From NCBI RefSeq assembly GCF_037688875.1, contig NZ_JAWDIE010000013.1:30339-94338 (forward strand): a DNA stretch of 64,000 nt. The letters run 5' to 3'. The stretch is from Amphibiibacter pelophylacis (GTDB taxonomy: Bacteria; Pseudomonadota; Gammaproteobacteria; Burkholderiales; Burkholderiaceae_C). This document shows positions 43,476 to 51,329 of the stretch, in pieces. Below the pieces are notes generated by a model. The model was not told the DNA's origin. It made no database searches and saw only the letters and a program-made list of their open reading frames with translations. Position 1 is the first letter of the stretch. Every line of letters begins with the position of its first letter. The position numbers and the translations under genes were made by a program.

Positions 43476-44284
43476 TGCCGCCCCCCAATCCTCCCCCATT
43501 CCGTCGCCCGTCTGTGGGCTCCTCTTCGGCTGAGGCGCCCCACCCCGAGGGCGATCGCCTCTCCAAGCGCATGGCCGCGCTGGGCCTGGCGTCGCGCCGC
43601 GAAGCCGATGCCTGGATCGAGGCCGGCTGGGTCACTGTCGATGGCCGGGTCGCGCAACTGGGCCAGCGCGTGCAACCGCAGCAGCGCATCGAGGTCTCGC
43701 CCGCCGCACGCAAGGAGCAGGCGCAGCGCGTGACCATCCTGCTGCACAAGCCCATGGGCTTTGTCAGCGGTCAGGCCGAAGACGGCTACCAGCCCGCCAT
43801 CACCCTGGTCCAGGCGGGCAGCCGCTGGGCCGAGGACAAGGCCTTCGGCCCCTTCCGCCCGCAGCATCTGCGCGGCCTGGCACCGGCCGGGCGGCTGGAC
43901 ATCGATTCCACCGGCCTGCTGGTGCTGACCCAGGATGGCCGCATCGCCAAGCAGCTCATCGGCCAGGACAGCCTGATCGAGAAGGAGTACCTCGTGCGCG
44001 TGCAGCCGCTGGACGAGCGCGGCCCCCACCCCGACGCGATGGCGTTGCTGCACCACGGCCTGCACCTGGACGGACAGCCGCTCAAGCCCGCCAAAGCCAG
44101 CTGGGTCAACGAGGACCAGCTGCGCATCGTGCTGCGCGAAGGGCGCAAGCGCCAGATCCGGCGCATGTGCGAGCAGGTCGGCTACAAGGTGGTGGGGCTC
44201 AAGCGCGTGCGCATCGGCTCGGTCGTGCTGGGCAAGCTGCCGCCGGGCCAGTGGCGCTTCCTGCGCAGCGATGAACGTTTCTGA
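43475..44284 (+). CDS. rluF: 23S rRNA pseudouridine synthase, RluF type
   Basis: 269-residue RsuA/RluB/E/F-family enzyme. An S4-like RNA-binding domain (SKRMAALGLASRREADAWIEAGWVTVDG) precedes the catalytic domain, with the active-site Asp in AGRLDIDSTGLLVLTQDG and the conserved RKRQIRRMCEQVGYKVVGLKRVRIG. The combination matches RluF (23S U2604), but RluB/RluE relatives cannot be excluded. Its ATG shares a base with the mutL stop (TAATG), and its 3' end overlaps miaA by 14 bases. Confidence 0.87.
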   Translation: MPPPNPPPFRRPSVGSSSAEAPHPEGDRLSKRMAALGLASRREADAWIEAGWVTVDGRVAQLGQRVQPQQRIEVSPAARKEQAQRVTILLHKPMGFVSGQAEDGYQPAITLVQAGSRWAEDKAFGPFRPQHLRGLAPAGRLDIDSTGLLVLTQDGRIAKQLIGQDSLIEKEYLVRVQPLDERGPHPDAMALLHHGLHLDGQPLKPAKASWVNEDQLRIVLREGRKRQIRRMCEQVGYKVVGLKRVRIGSVVLGKLPPGQWRFLRSDERF

Positions 44285-45326
44285 CGCATCGCGCCTTCCG
44301 GCGCTGATCCTCACCGGCCCGACCGCCTGTGGCAAAAGCGCGCTGGCGGTGCGTCTGGCGCAGGCGATGGCGGCGCAGCGGCCGGTGGAAATCATCAGCG
44401 TCGATTCGGCGCTGGTTTATCGCGGCATGGACATCGGGACGGCCAAACCGACTCTGGATGAGCGCGGCGGCGTGCCGCACCACCTGATCGACCTTCTGGA
44501 GCCCACGCAGGCCTACAGCGCCGCGCAGTTTGTGCGCGACGCCCAGCGGCTGATCACCGAGGTTCACGCGCGCGGCGCCTTTCCGCTGCTGGTCGGCGGC
44601 ACGCTGCTCTACATCAAGGCGCTGCAGGAGGGGCTGGACGAACTCCCCCCCGCAGACCCGGCCATGCGCGAGCGCCTCGACGCCCTGGCCGAGCAGCACG
44701 GCCTGGCCCACCTGCACCGCAGGCTGGCCGACGTGGACCCGGTCACCGCCGCCCGCCTGCCGCCCGGCGACAGCCAGCGCATCCAGCGCGCGCTGGAGGT
44801 TTTCGAGCTGACCGGCCGCCCCATCAGCGCCTTCCACCAGCGCGAGGCGCGGCCCCCCGGCGCGCCACTGGCCTATCCCATGCTCTCGCTGGAATTCGGC
44901 CCGGATGACCGCGCCAGCCTGCACCAGCGCATCACCCGGCGCACGCAGACCATGCTGGATGCCGGCCTGATCGACGAAGTCCGCACCCTGCGCGCCCGGG
45001 GCGACCTGACCCCCGATCGGCCCAGCATGCGCTGCGTCGGCTACCGCCAGGTCTGGCAGGCGCTGGAGGGTGAGGCCCAGAACGGAACCCCTTGGACCGC
45101 CACCGGGCCGGATGGCACCACCTTGCCCCAGCGCATTGCCGCCGCCACCCGCCAGCTCGCCAAACGCCAGATGACCTGGCTGCGCGGCATGCCGCAGCGC
45201 CAGGTGCTGTCTGCTGACCCGGCCGATGCCGACAGCTCGCTGCAGCAGGCCCTGGCTGTGCTGGCGCGCCTGATGCAACTCCCCCGGACAGTCGCGCCCA
45301 CTGAGCCCCATCGACAGACCCCATGA
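44271..45326 (+). CDS. miaA: tRNA dimethylallyltransferase MiaA
   Basis: Adds the isopentenyl group to A37 of tRNAs reading UNN codons. 351 residues with the P-loop GPTACGKSALAV, the conserved SVDSALVYRGMDIGTAKP, LVGGTLLYIKAL, and the C-terminal RQLAKRQMTWLR. The mutL-miaA neighbourhood is common in proteobacteria; here rluF intervenes. The start overlaps rluF, and the stop overlaps the next gene (ATGA). Confidence 0.96.
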   Translation: MNVSDASRLPALILTGPTACGKSALAVRLAQAMAAQRPVEIISVDSALVYRGMDIGTAKPTLDERGGVPHHLIDLLEPTQAYSAAQFVRDAQRLITEVHARGAFPLLVGGTLLYIKALQEGLDELPPADPAMRERLDALAEQHGLAHLHRRLADVDPVTAARLPPGDSQRIQRALEVFELTGRPISAFHQREARPPGAPLAYPMLSLEFGPDDRASLHQRITRRTQTMLDAGLIDEVRTLRARGDLTPDRPSMRCVGYRQVWQALEGEAQNGTPWTATGPDGTTLPQRIAAATRQLAKRQMTWLRGMPQRQVLSADPADADSSLQQALAVLARLMQLPRTVAPTEPHRQTP

Positions 45327-45817
45327 AGCCCCAAAAATCGACATCCCCCGGCCCGCTGCGCCGCCTGGTCCAGCGCCTGAGCGGCCGCTCCAGCGGCCCG
45401 GACGATCTGCCCCTGTGGCAGCTGTGGGTCGGCGACGAACTGCTGGGCGATCTGGTCTACGTCAGCCACGACACGCCCTGGCTGACCTGCGAGTTCCGCC
45501 CGACCGAGCGCTTTGAGTTCTACCGCCCTTATTTCGACTGGGCGCAGGCCCTGGCCGACGCCAGCGAACGCAGCCCCGGCCCGGACGACAGCCCAAGTGG
45601 TGGCCCGGCCAGCGCCGCCGCTGCTGCCGACCCCATCACGCTCACCCTGCCCGCGCCCAGCGAGCCGCTGGAGCAGACCCAGGCCGTCAAGCGGCGCGGT
45701 GGCGTGCGCATCCTGAGCGCGCAAAGCGGCGAAGTCTGGCGACCCAGCATCCGCTTCTACGATGAGTACCGCCTGGCGCTGTTTGCCGTGCCGGGAATGC
45801 AGGGGACGATGCCCTAA
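45323..45817 (+). CDS. Hypothetical protein downstream of miaA
   Basis: 164 residues, not recognised. It has a basic N terminus (PLRRLVQRLSGR), a Trp/Tyr/Phe-rich middle (LWQLWVGDELLGDL, YRPYFDWAQAL), an Ala/Pro/Ser-rich low-complexity segment (about residues 85-115), and a C terminus with VRILSAQSGEVWRPSIRFYDEYRLALF. No signal peptide or membrane segment. The reading frame has the codon bias of its neighbours, and the 4-base ATGA overlap with miaA supports translation. No function can be assigned. Confidence 0.7.
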   Translation: MKPQKSTSPGPLRRLVQRLSGRSSGPDDLPLWQLWVGDELLGDLVYVSHDTPWLTCEFRPTERFEFYRPYFDWAQALADASERSPGPDDSPSGGPASAAAAADPITLTLPAPSEPLEQTQAVKRRGGVRILSAQSGEVWRPSIRFYDEYRLALFAVPGMQGTMP

Positions 45818-45841
45818 ACCCTTGCGCCCGCCGCCCCTCGC

Positions 45842-46726
45842 TCACCGCACCGGTGCCTGCATCTGCGTATTCAGCCCCTCGTCGCGGGTGAAGTGGAAGC
45901 GCGAGGTGATGACGATCTGGTCGGTCTGCGCGCTCATGGCGGCGCTGAAACGGTCAAAAGGCGCGCTGGCGTAGACGATCTGCAGCGCCTTGCGGTCCAG
46001 CACCGGGTTGCCGGATGATTTGATGACCTGCGCCTCGACGACCTTGCCCACCGCGTCGGTGGTGACGTTGATGGTGAGCGCGCCATAGAGCTTGCGCCCG
46101 CCGTCCTGCGGGAAGTTGCGCGTGCCTTCGTCCTCGATGCGGCGGCGCATGCGCGCGTAGTAGACGGCGAACAGGTCTTCGCGCGTGGACGGGCTGATGT
46201 AGCGCTTGCGCGGGCGGATGTTCTGCGCGTTGATGCGCTTTTCCAGCTCGGCCAGCATGCGCTCCTTGCGCAGGCGCATTTCCTCGGCGGCCTGCGCCTG
46301 GGGGTTGCCGCTCAGCTGCTCGGGCGTGGGCACGGGCAGCATGGCGAGTTCGCGGCGGATCTGGGTCAGCAGCATCTGCTGCTCCTGGCGCATGGCGCCC
46401 AGCACGCGGCGGCGTTCGTCCTCGATGGCGTCGCCGCTCTGGCTGGTGGTCGACGCGGGCAGGATGGAGGTGGCGCGCCCGGCCTCGGCCTCGCCGCCGC
46501 CCGCGAGGTTCGATTGCGCCAGCGTGCGGGCATCGGCGGGCGGTTTCTCGTCAGATTCGGCGTTGAGAAGGATCACGTCCATGACGCGGTCGCGGATGCG
46601 GTCCTGCACCTCGGGCGGCGTGACCCAGCGCAGCGTCAGCACCAGCGCGTGCAGCGCCAGCGACACGGCCAGCGCTTTGTGCAGCCCGGACGGCCGCCAG
46701 CGGGGTTTCAGGCCCTGTGCGCCCAT
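45842..46726 (-). CDS. TonB-family energy-transducer-like protein
   Basis: 294 residues with the shape of TonB: a short cytoplasmic N terminus, one transmembrane helix (AVSLALHALVLTL with the SxxxH motif in SLALH), a charged and Gln/Glu-rich helical middle, and a C-terminal TonB domain (YYARMRRRIEDEGTRNFP...GALTINVTTDAVGKVVEAQVIKSSGNPVLDRKALQIV). Its partner ExbB/ExbD genes are not in the window. It starts 17 bases after the RNase II-like gene ends, so both are probably cotranscribed. Whether it drives TonB-dependent receptors or acts otherwise is open. Confidence 0.83.
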   Translation of the reverse strand: MGAQGLKPRWRPSGLHKALAVSLALHALVLTLRWVTPPEVQDRIRDRVMDVILLNAESDEKPPADARTLAQSNLAGGGEAEAGRATSILPASTTSQSGDAIEDERRRVLGAMRQEQQMLLTQIRRELAMLPVPTPEQLSGNPQAQAAEEMRLRKERMLAELEKRINAQNIRPRKRYISPSTREDLFAVYYARMRRRIEDEGTRNFPQDGGRKLYGALTINVTTDAVGKVVEAQVIKSSGNPVLDRKALQIVYASAPFDRFSAAMSAQTDQIVITSRFHFTRDEGLNTQMQAPVR

Positions 46727-46743
46727 GCGCAGCCGCCTGTCCG

Positions 46744-48864
46744 TCAGCCCTGCGGGGCCGGGGTGGGCCCTTCGCCGGAGGCCTTGGCTTCGGCGCCCTC
46801 GGCCCCATCGGCCACTTCGGCGCCACTGAGGTCCAGCGCGATCGACACGCCGGTGGCGGCGGCGGCATCGTCATCGCCCTCCTCGTCGCCTTCACCGGCC
46901 GCATCTTCAGTGCCCTGCGCGTCTGCTTCGTTGACGCGCTCGATCAGGCGCAGCGAAGCCTCCAGTGTCATCAGGGACACGTCCAGCACTTGCACACGCA
47001 GCAGCGCGCCGCGCGGCTGGCCGTGGCCGGGCAGCGCCAGCACCAGCGGCAGGTCGGTGGCGCGCACCAGGCCCTCGTTCAGCACCGTGGCCGTCAGCTC
47101 GGACACCCCGTTCTGGCGCAGCCACTGCAGCGCCCAGTAGCGCTCGATCTGCGACTGGAAGCCGTTGTAGGCCGTGTAGGCTTCGTCGAAACTGGAAATC
47201 ACCGCCAGCAGCGCCGAATCTTTGGGCCGGAACGGGGCGGAGAGCGCCGCTGCCGTGCCGTGGCGCACGCAGGCCAGGAGCTGCCACTGGTTGACCAGAT
47301 CGACGTAGCGGCGCAGCGGCGACGTGGCCCACGAATACTGCGCCACACCCATGCCCGCGTGCGGCAGCGCGCGCGTGCCCATGCGCACCTTGATGCCGGG
47401 CGCCAGCGCCGCCTGGCTGCGGTAAATGCCCGGAACGCCCAGCTGAGCCAGCCAGCCGCCCCAGGTGCTGTTGGCCAGGATCATGGCCTCGGCGACGATC
47501 AGATCCAGGGGCGAGCCCCGGCGGCGCTGGCTGATGTGCACGATCTCGGAACCCGTCGGCGGCTCTGTGGGTGCGGGCTCGAGGCGGAAGCTGTAGTCGG
47601 GACGGTTGAAGGTTTCGGGCTTGCCGCGCACCTGCTCGCGCTGCGCCTTCAGATGGCGCGCCAGGCGCCAGCACCAGGCCAGCTCGGCCGCGAAGGGGAA
47701 GGCGCCGGGCGCGGGGGCTTCCAGCGCGGCCTCGGTCACGGTGTCTTCGAGCTGGTCGTGGCGCAGGTTGGCGGCGATGGGCACGCGCTCGATGCGGGTC
47801 TCGCTGGAAAGAACGTCCAGCGTCGCCTCGTCCAGCGTCACATACAGGCTGAGCGCCGGGCAGTCGCGGCCCTCGGCCAGGGTGAAGCGCTGCACCAGCG
47901 CGTCGGGCAGCATGGTGATCTTCCAGCCTGGCATATAAACCGTGGACAGGCGCTGGCGCGTCTGCGCATCCAGCACGCTGTCCGGCAGCAGGGCCAGCGC
48001 GGGCGCGGCAATGTGGATGCCCAGCACCACGCGCCCGCTGCCCAAGCCCTGGACGGAGAGCGCGTCGTCGATCTCGGTCGTGGCGCTGTCGTCTATCGAA
48101 AACGCCTGCACGGGCGCCAGCGGCAGATCGGCCTGGACGGCGCTCCAGGCTTTGAGCGCGGCCTCGTCCAGATCCTCCAGCGCAAAGCCCGTGCCTTTGG
48201 GGAAGGTGTCGAACAGGAAGCGCTGCCAGTGAAAGGCGTAGGCGTCGCGGATGGCGCCGGTGGATTGCAGCAGCTCCAGCGGCGGGCGCTTGCTGGCCAG
48301 CACGGCCTGCGCCAGCGCCTTGTATTCCAGGCTGTTCTTGTCGGGGCGGAAAAGCAGGCGGTAGATCTGGCGCGCGATGGCTTCGGGGCACTGGCCCTGC
48401 TGCAGCTCGGCAGCCCAGGCGGCGACCTGCTCGGTCTGCTGGCGCTTGCGCTCGATGCCCGCCAGCGCGGCCTGCAGCGTCTCGGCGCTGGCCTTGCGAA
48501 ACACGCCCTTGCCCACGCGGCGGAAATAATGCGGCGCACCAAACAGCGCCAGCCAGCAGGCGGCGATCTGCACCGGCGTGGCCTTGTCGCTGAAGTAATC
48601 GCGCGCCAGATCTTCGGCGCGGAAATCGGCCTCGGGCGCGAACTCCCAGGCCAGATCCAGCTCGATGCCGCCCGCCATATCCTGCGCCTGCGCCAGCATC
48701 TGCGCGGGCGCGGGGGCCGCAAAGCGCAGAACAATCTGGGCGGTCTTGATCTTGAGCCGCTTGCCGCTGTCCAGCTCGGCCTGGACGGTGCTGTCGTTGT
48801 CCTGAAGCACGGTGGCGACGCCGGCTTTGCCGCCGTCTTCAAACAGGATGTGGTTCGCGGTCAT
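46744..48864 (-). CDS. RNase II-family 3'-5' exoribonuclease
   Basis: 706-residue RNB-domain enzyme that degrades RNA from the 3' end. The RNB catalytic stretch SIDDSATTEIDDAL (~residues 256-269) retains the acidic metal ligands, followed by ISQRRRGSPLDLIVAEAMILANSTWG and YSWATSPLRRYVDLVNQWQL. The N-terminal cold-shock domains are degenerate compared with E. coli RNase II. The C terminus ends in an acidic Glu/Asp/Ala-rich tail (~50 residues). This is nearer the 'RNB-domain protein' subgroup of betaproteobacteria than rnb of E. coli, so no symbol is given. Confidence 0.86.
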   Translation of the reverse strand: MTANHILFEDGGKAGVATVLQDNDSTVQAELDSGKRLKIKTAQIVLRFAAPAPAQMLAQAQDMAGGIELDLAWEFAPEADFRAEDLARDYFSDKATPVQIAACWLALFGAPHYFRRVGKGVFRKASAETLQAALAGIERKRQQTEQVAAWAAELQQGQCPEAIARQIYRLLFRPDKNSLEYKALAQAVLASKRPPLELLQSTGAIRDAYAFHWQRFLFDTFPKGTGFALEDLDEAALKAWSAVQADLPLAPVQAFSIDDSATTEIDDALSVQGLGSGRVVLGIHIAAPALALLPDSVLDAQTRQRLSTVYMPGWKITMLPDALVQRFTLAEGRDCPALSLYVTLDEATLDVLSSETRIERVPIAANLRHDQLEDTVTEAALEAPAPGAFPFAAELAWCWRLARHLKAQREQVRGKPETFNRPDYSFRLEPAPTEPPTGSEIVHISQRRRGSPLDLIVAEAMILANSTWGGWLAQLGVPGIYRSQAALAPGIKVRMGTRALPHAGMGVAQYSWATSPLRRYVDLVNQWQLLACVRHGTAAALSAPFRPKDSALLAVISSFDEAYTAYNGFQSQIERYWALQWLRQNGVSELTATVLNEGLVRATDLPLVLALPGHGQPRGALLRVQVLDVSLMTLEASLRLIERVNEADAQGTEDAAGEGDEEGDDDAAAATGVSIALDLSGAEVADGAEGAEAKASGEGPTPAPQG

Positions 48865-49016
48865 CGAATGGTGTGGGGGTGTCAGGCGGGCCGCCAGTTT
48901 AGCAGCCGCACCCGATGCGCAGCCGCCCGGGATGCTGACATGTTCAGCAGGCCGCCCTGCGCCATCAGCGCAGCTAAGGGCGTGATCTCCTGCCTATTTA
49001 TGACGTTCAAACCCCG

Positions 49017-49077
49017 CAGGGCTTGCATAAAATGCCCTGAACCGGCGAGAAATCGCCGCAAGGCCGCCTGTGTGCGG
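49017..49077 (+). promoter_or_regulatory. Three consecutive hairpins in the GGDEF-EAL gene leader
   Basis: CAGGGC/GCCCTG (49017-49022, 49034-49039), CGGCGA-GAAA-TCGCCG with a GNRA tetraloop (49043-49058), and CCGC/GCGG (49064-49067, 49074-49077). The set ends 23 bases before the start codon. It is a candidate structured 5' leader. The c-di-GMP-I riboswitch consensus as I recall it is not matched. Confidence 0.35.
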
Positions 49078-49100
49078 ACTGAATTCACAGAAAGAGTGCT

Positions 49101-51311
49101 TTGGAAGCTGCAGGCGCAATCACCGCGAATCCCGACTGGCCCTGGCTGCTGGCGGCTGTCGCCGTGTGCGGCCTGGGAACGCGCCTGTTTGCCCACGCCA
49201 TCATGCACATCCAGGCGCGGCCGCACTGGCGCGCGCTGGTCGGCTGGGCGGTGGTGGCGATCAGCATGATCAACGTCAGCACGCTGCTGGCGCATACGCT
49301 GGTCGTCCAGACCCTGCAGCTGCCCTGGCCGCAGGGCCTGAGCGGCGAGCGCACGCTGGAGATGACGCTGATTTCGCTGGGGCTGTCGCTGCTCAGCGTG
49401 GTGCTGGCCTGGGTGATGGGCTTCCAGGGGCCACGCGCCCTGATTTATGGCGTGGTCTGCGGCACCTTCTGGGTGCTGGTGCTGGCGCAGAGCGTGTCCG
49501 CACTGCACACCCCGCCGCTGCACTGGCTGGAGTGGCAGGAGCGACTGACCTTCCTGACCTGGACACTGGTGCCGCTGTGGCTGGGTACGGCGGCCTGCGC
49601 GGCGGTGTTTTCGCTGCGCTTCGAAGCGCAGCGCCTGCGCCGCCTGCGGCCGCTGCTGGGCGCACTGGTCTTCATGGCCGGCGTGGCGCCCGCTTACTGG
49701 CTGGGCCTGCGCAGCCTGGAGTTCCCCGCCCAGGGCCTGCCGATCGCGCCGGGCATGGTCATCACCGACAGCCAGTGGCTGGAGCACCTGATTGCCGGGC
49801 TGATCACGCTGGGGGTGGGCGCGGCCTTCGTCTGGGTCGAGCGCAACGACCGGCGCCAGATGCGCCAGGCGCAGGGCACGCTGGAGGAGATGAAGCAGTA
49901 CATCAAGCGCCAGGCCTACACCGATTCGCTGACCTTCATGCCCAACCGCCTGCAGCTGGAAGAAACGCTGTCGCGCGCGCAGGCTCGGGTGGGCCGCGAT
50001 CCGGGCGCGCTGGCGGTGCTGTTCATTGATCTGGACGGCTTCAAGCCCATCAACGACACCTACGGCCACGTGGACGGCGACACCGTACTGCGCGAGGTCG
50101 GCAAGCGCCTGGCCGCGCTGGCCACCGAGCGCCAGATGGTGGCGCGCATCGGCGGCGACGAGTTCCTGATGATGATGGAGCAGCCGCACTCGTCCACCGT
50201 GGTCGCGCAGATGGCCAGCCGCATCAACGCCGTGCTGCGCGAGCCCTATCTGCTGCCCAACAACATCGCGGTCAACCTGACCTCGTCGGTGGGCATCGCG
50301 ATGTTCCCCGATCACTGCACCACCGACCGGCTGATCTCGCACGCCGATGCGGCCAAGTTCGCGGCCAAGCGCATGGGCGGCAACACCTACATCTTCTACG
50401 ACCCCAGCATGAACCTGGCCGACGAGGAGATGATGGCGCTGCAGTCCGAGCTGCGCGTGGCCGTCGAGCGTGGCGAACTGATGCTGCACTACCAGCCCAA
50501 AATCGACGCGCGCACCGGCAAGATCCGGGGCGTGGAAGCGCTGGTGCGCTGGAACAGCCCGACGCGCGGCATGGTCAGCCCGGGCAAGTTCATCCCGGTG
50601 GCCGAGCGCTTTGGCATCATCATCGACGTCGGCAACTGGGTCATCAACGAGGCCTGCCGCCAGACCCGCGAATGGATGACGCAGGGCATGCGCCTGAAAG
50701 TCGCCATCAACCTGTCCGTGTTCCAGCTGCGCATGGACAACCTGGTCGATTACATCGACGCGGCCATGAAGCGCTACGAGATCGAGCCCTCGCTGCTGAT
50801 TTTCGAGGTGACCGAATCCGCCGCCATGGAAGACCCCAAAGCCACACGCGGCAAGCTCAAGGCCATCAAGCGTCTGGGCGTGTCGCTGTCGATTGACGAT
50901 TTCGGCACCGGGTATTCCAGCCTGTCCTACCTGCGCCAGCTGCCCTTCCAGCAGCTCAAAGTGGACCGCAGCTTTGTGATCGAACTCGACCGCGATCAGC
51001 GCGACGAGGTCTCATCCTTCGAAGAAAACCAGAAGCAGAACAACGACGCGCTGGCCATCGTGGACGCCATCGTGCGGCTGTCGCACGCACTGAACTACCG
51101 CGTGGTCGCCGAAGGCGTTGAAACCGAGCGCCAGAAAGAAATCCTGATGGGCCTGAACGTGGACGAGTTCCAGGGCTTTCTGTTCTCCAAGCCGCTGTCG
51201 CCCGCCATGCTGGCGCTGTGGGCCATGGGCGAAGACGGCAACATCCTGGACGATTTCCCGCCCACGCAGGCCTTCGTGCCCAGCGGTTTCTTTTTCGAAG
51301 AAACCCGCTGA
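49101..51311 (+). CDS. Membrane GGDEF-EAL c-di-GMP signalling protein
   Basis: 736 residues with diguanylate cyclase and phosphodiesterase domains. The first ~240 residues contain about seven hydrophobic segments with His residues on membrane edges (AHAIMH, LLAHTLV), suggestive of an MHYT-like sensor. The GGDEF active site is intact in RIGGDEFLMMM (~residue 352), and the EAL motif is intact in VEALVRW (~478) with NLSV, EVTES, DDFGTGYSSLSYL, and VAEGVET following. Which activity dominates is unknown. The start is TTG at 49101 with AAAGAG upstream; no ATG lies nearby, and the first residues of membrane helix 1 follow directly. Confidence 0.9.
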   Translation: MEAAGAITANPDWPWLLAAVAVCGLGTRLFAHAIMHIQARPHWRALVGWAVVAISMINVSTLLAHTLVVQTLQLPWPQGLSGERTLEMTLISLGLSLLSVVLAWVMGFQGPRALIYGVVCGTFWVLVLAQSVSALHTPPLHWLEWQERLTFLTWTLVPLWLGTAACAAVFSLRFEAQRLRRLRPLLGALVFMAGVAPAYWLGLRSLEFPAQGLPIAPGMVITDSQWLEHLIAGLITLGVGAAFVWVERNDRRQMRQAQGTLEEMKQYIKRQAYTDSLTFMPNRLQLEETLSRAQARVGRDPGALAVLFIDLDGFKPINDTYGHVDGDTVLREVGKRLAALATERQMVARIGGDEFLMMMEQPHSSTVVAQMASRINAVLREPYLLPNNIAVNLTSSVGIAMFPDHCTTDRLISHADAAKFAAKRMGGNTYIFYDPSMNLADEEMMALQSELRVAVERGELMLHYQPKIDARTGKIRGVEALVRWNSPTRGMVSPGKFIPVAERFGIIIDVGNWVINEACRQTREWMTQGMRLKVAINLSVFQLRMDNLVDYIDAAMKRYEIEPSLLIFEVTESAAMEDPKATRGKLKAIKRLGVSLSIDDFGTGYSSLSYLRQLPFQQLKVDRSFVIELDRDQRDEVSSFEENQKQNNDALAIVDAIVRLSHALNYRVVAEGVETERQKEILMGLNVDEFQGFLFSKPLSPAMLALWAMGEDGNILDDFPPTQAFVPSGFFFEETR

Positions 51312-51329
51312 ACCGCTGATCTGCCGCGC

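Noticed and set aside
49016..49080. c-di-GMP-I riboswitch
   Set aside because: The GAAA-loop hairpin and following GCAAGGCC recall it superficially, but the conserved core as I know it is not present. I keep only a structured-leader candidate.
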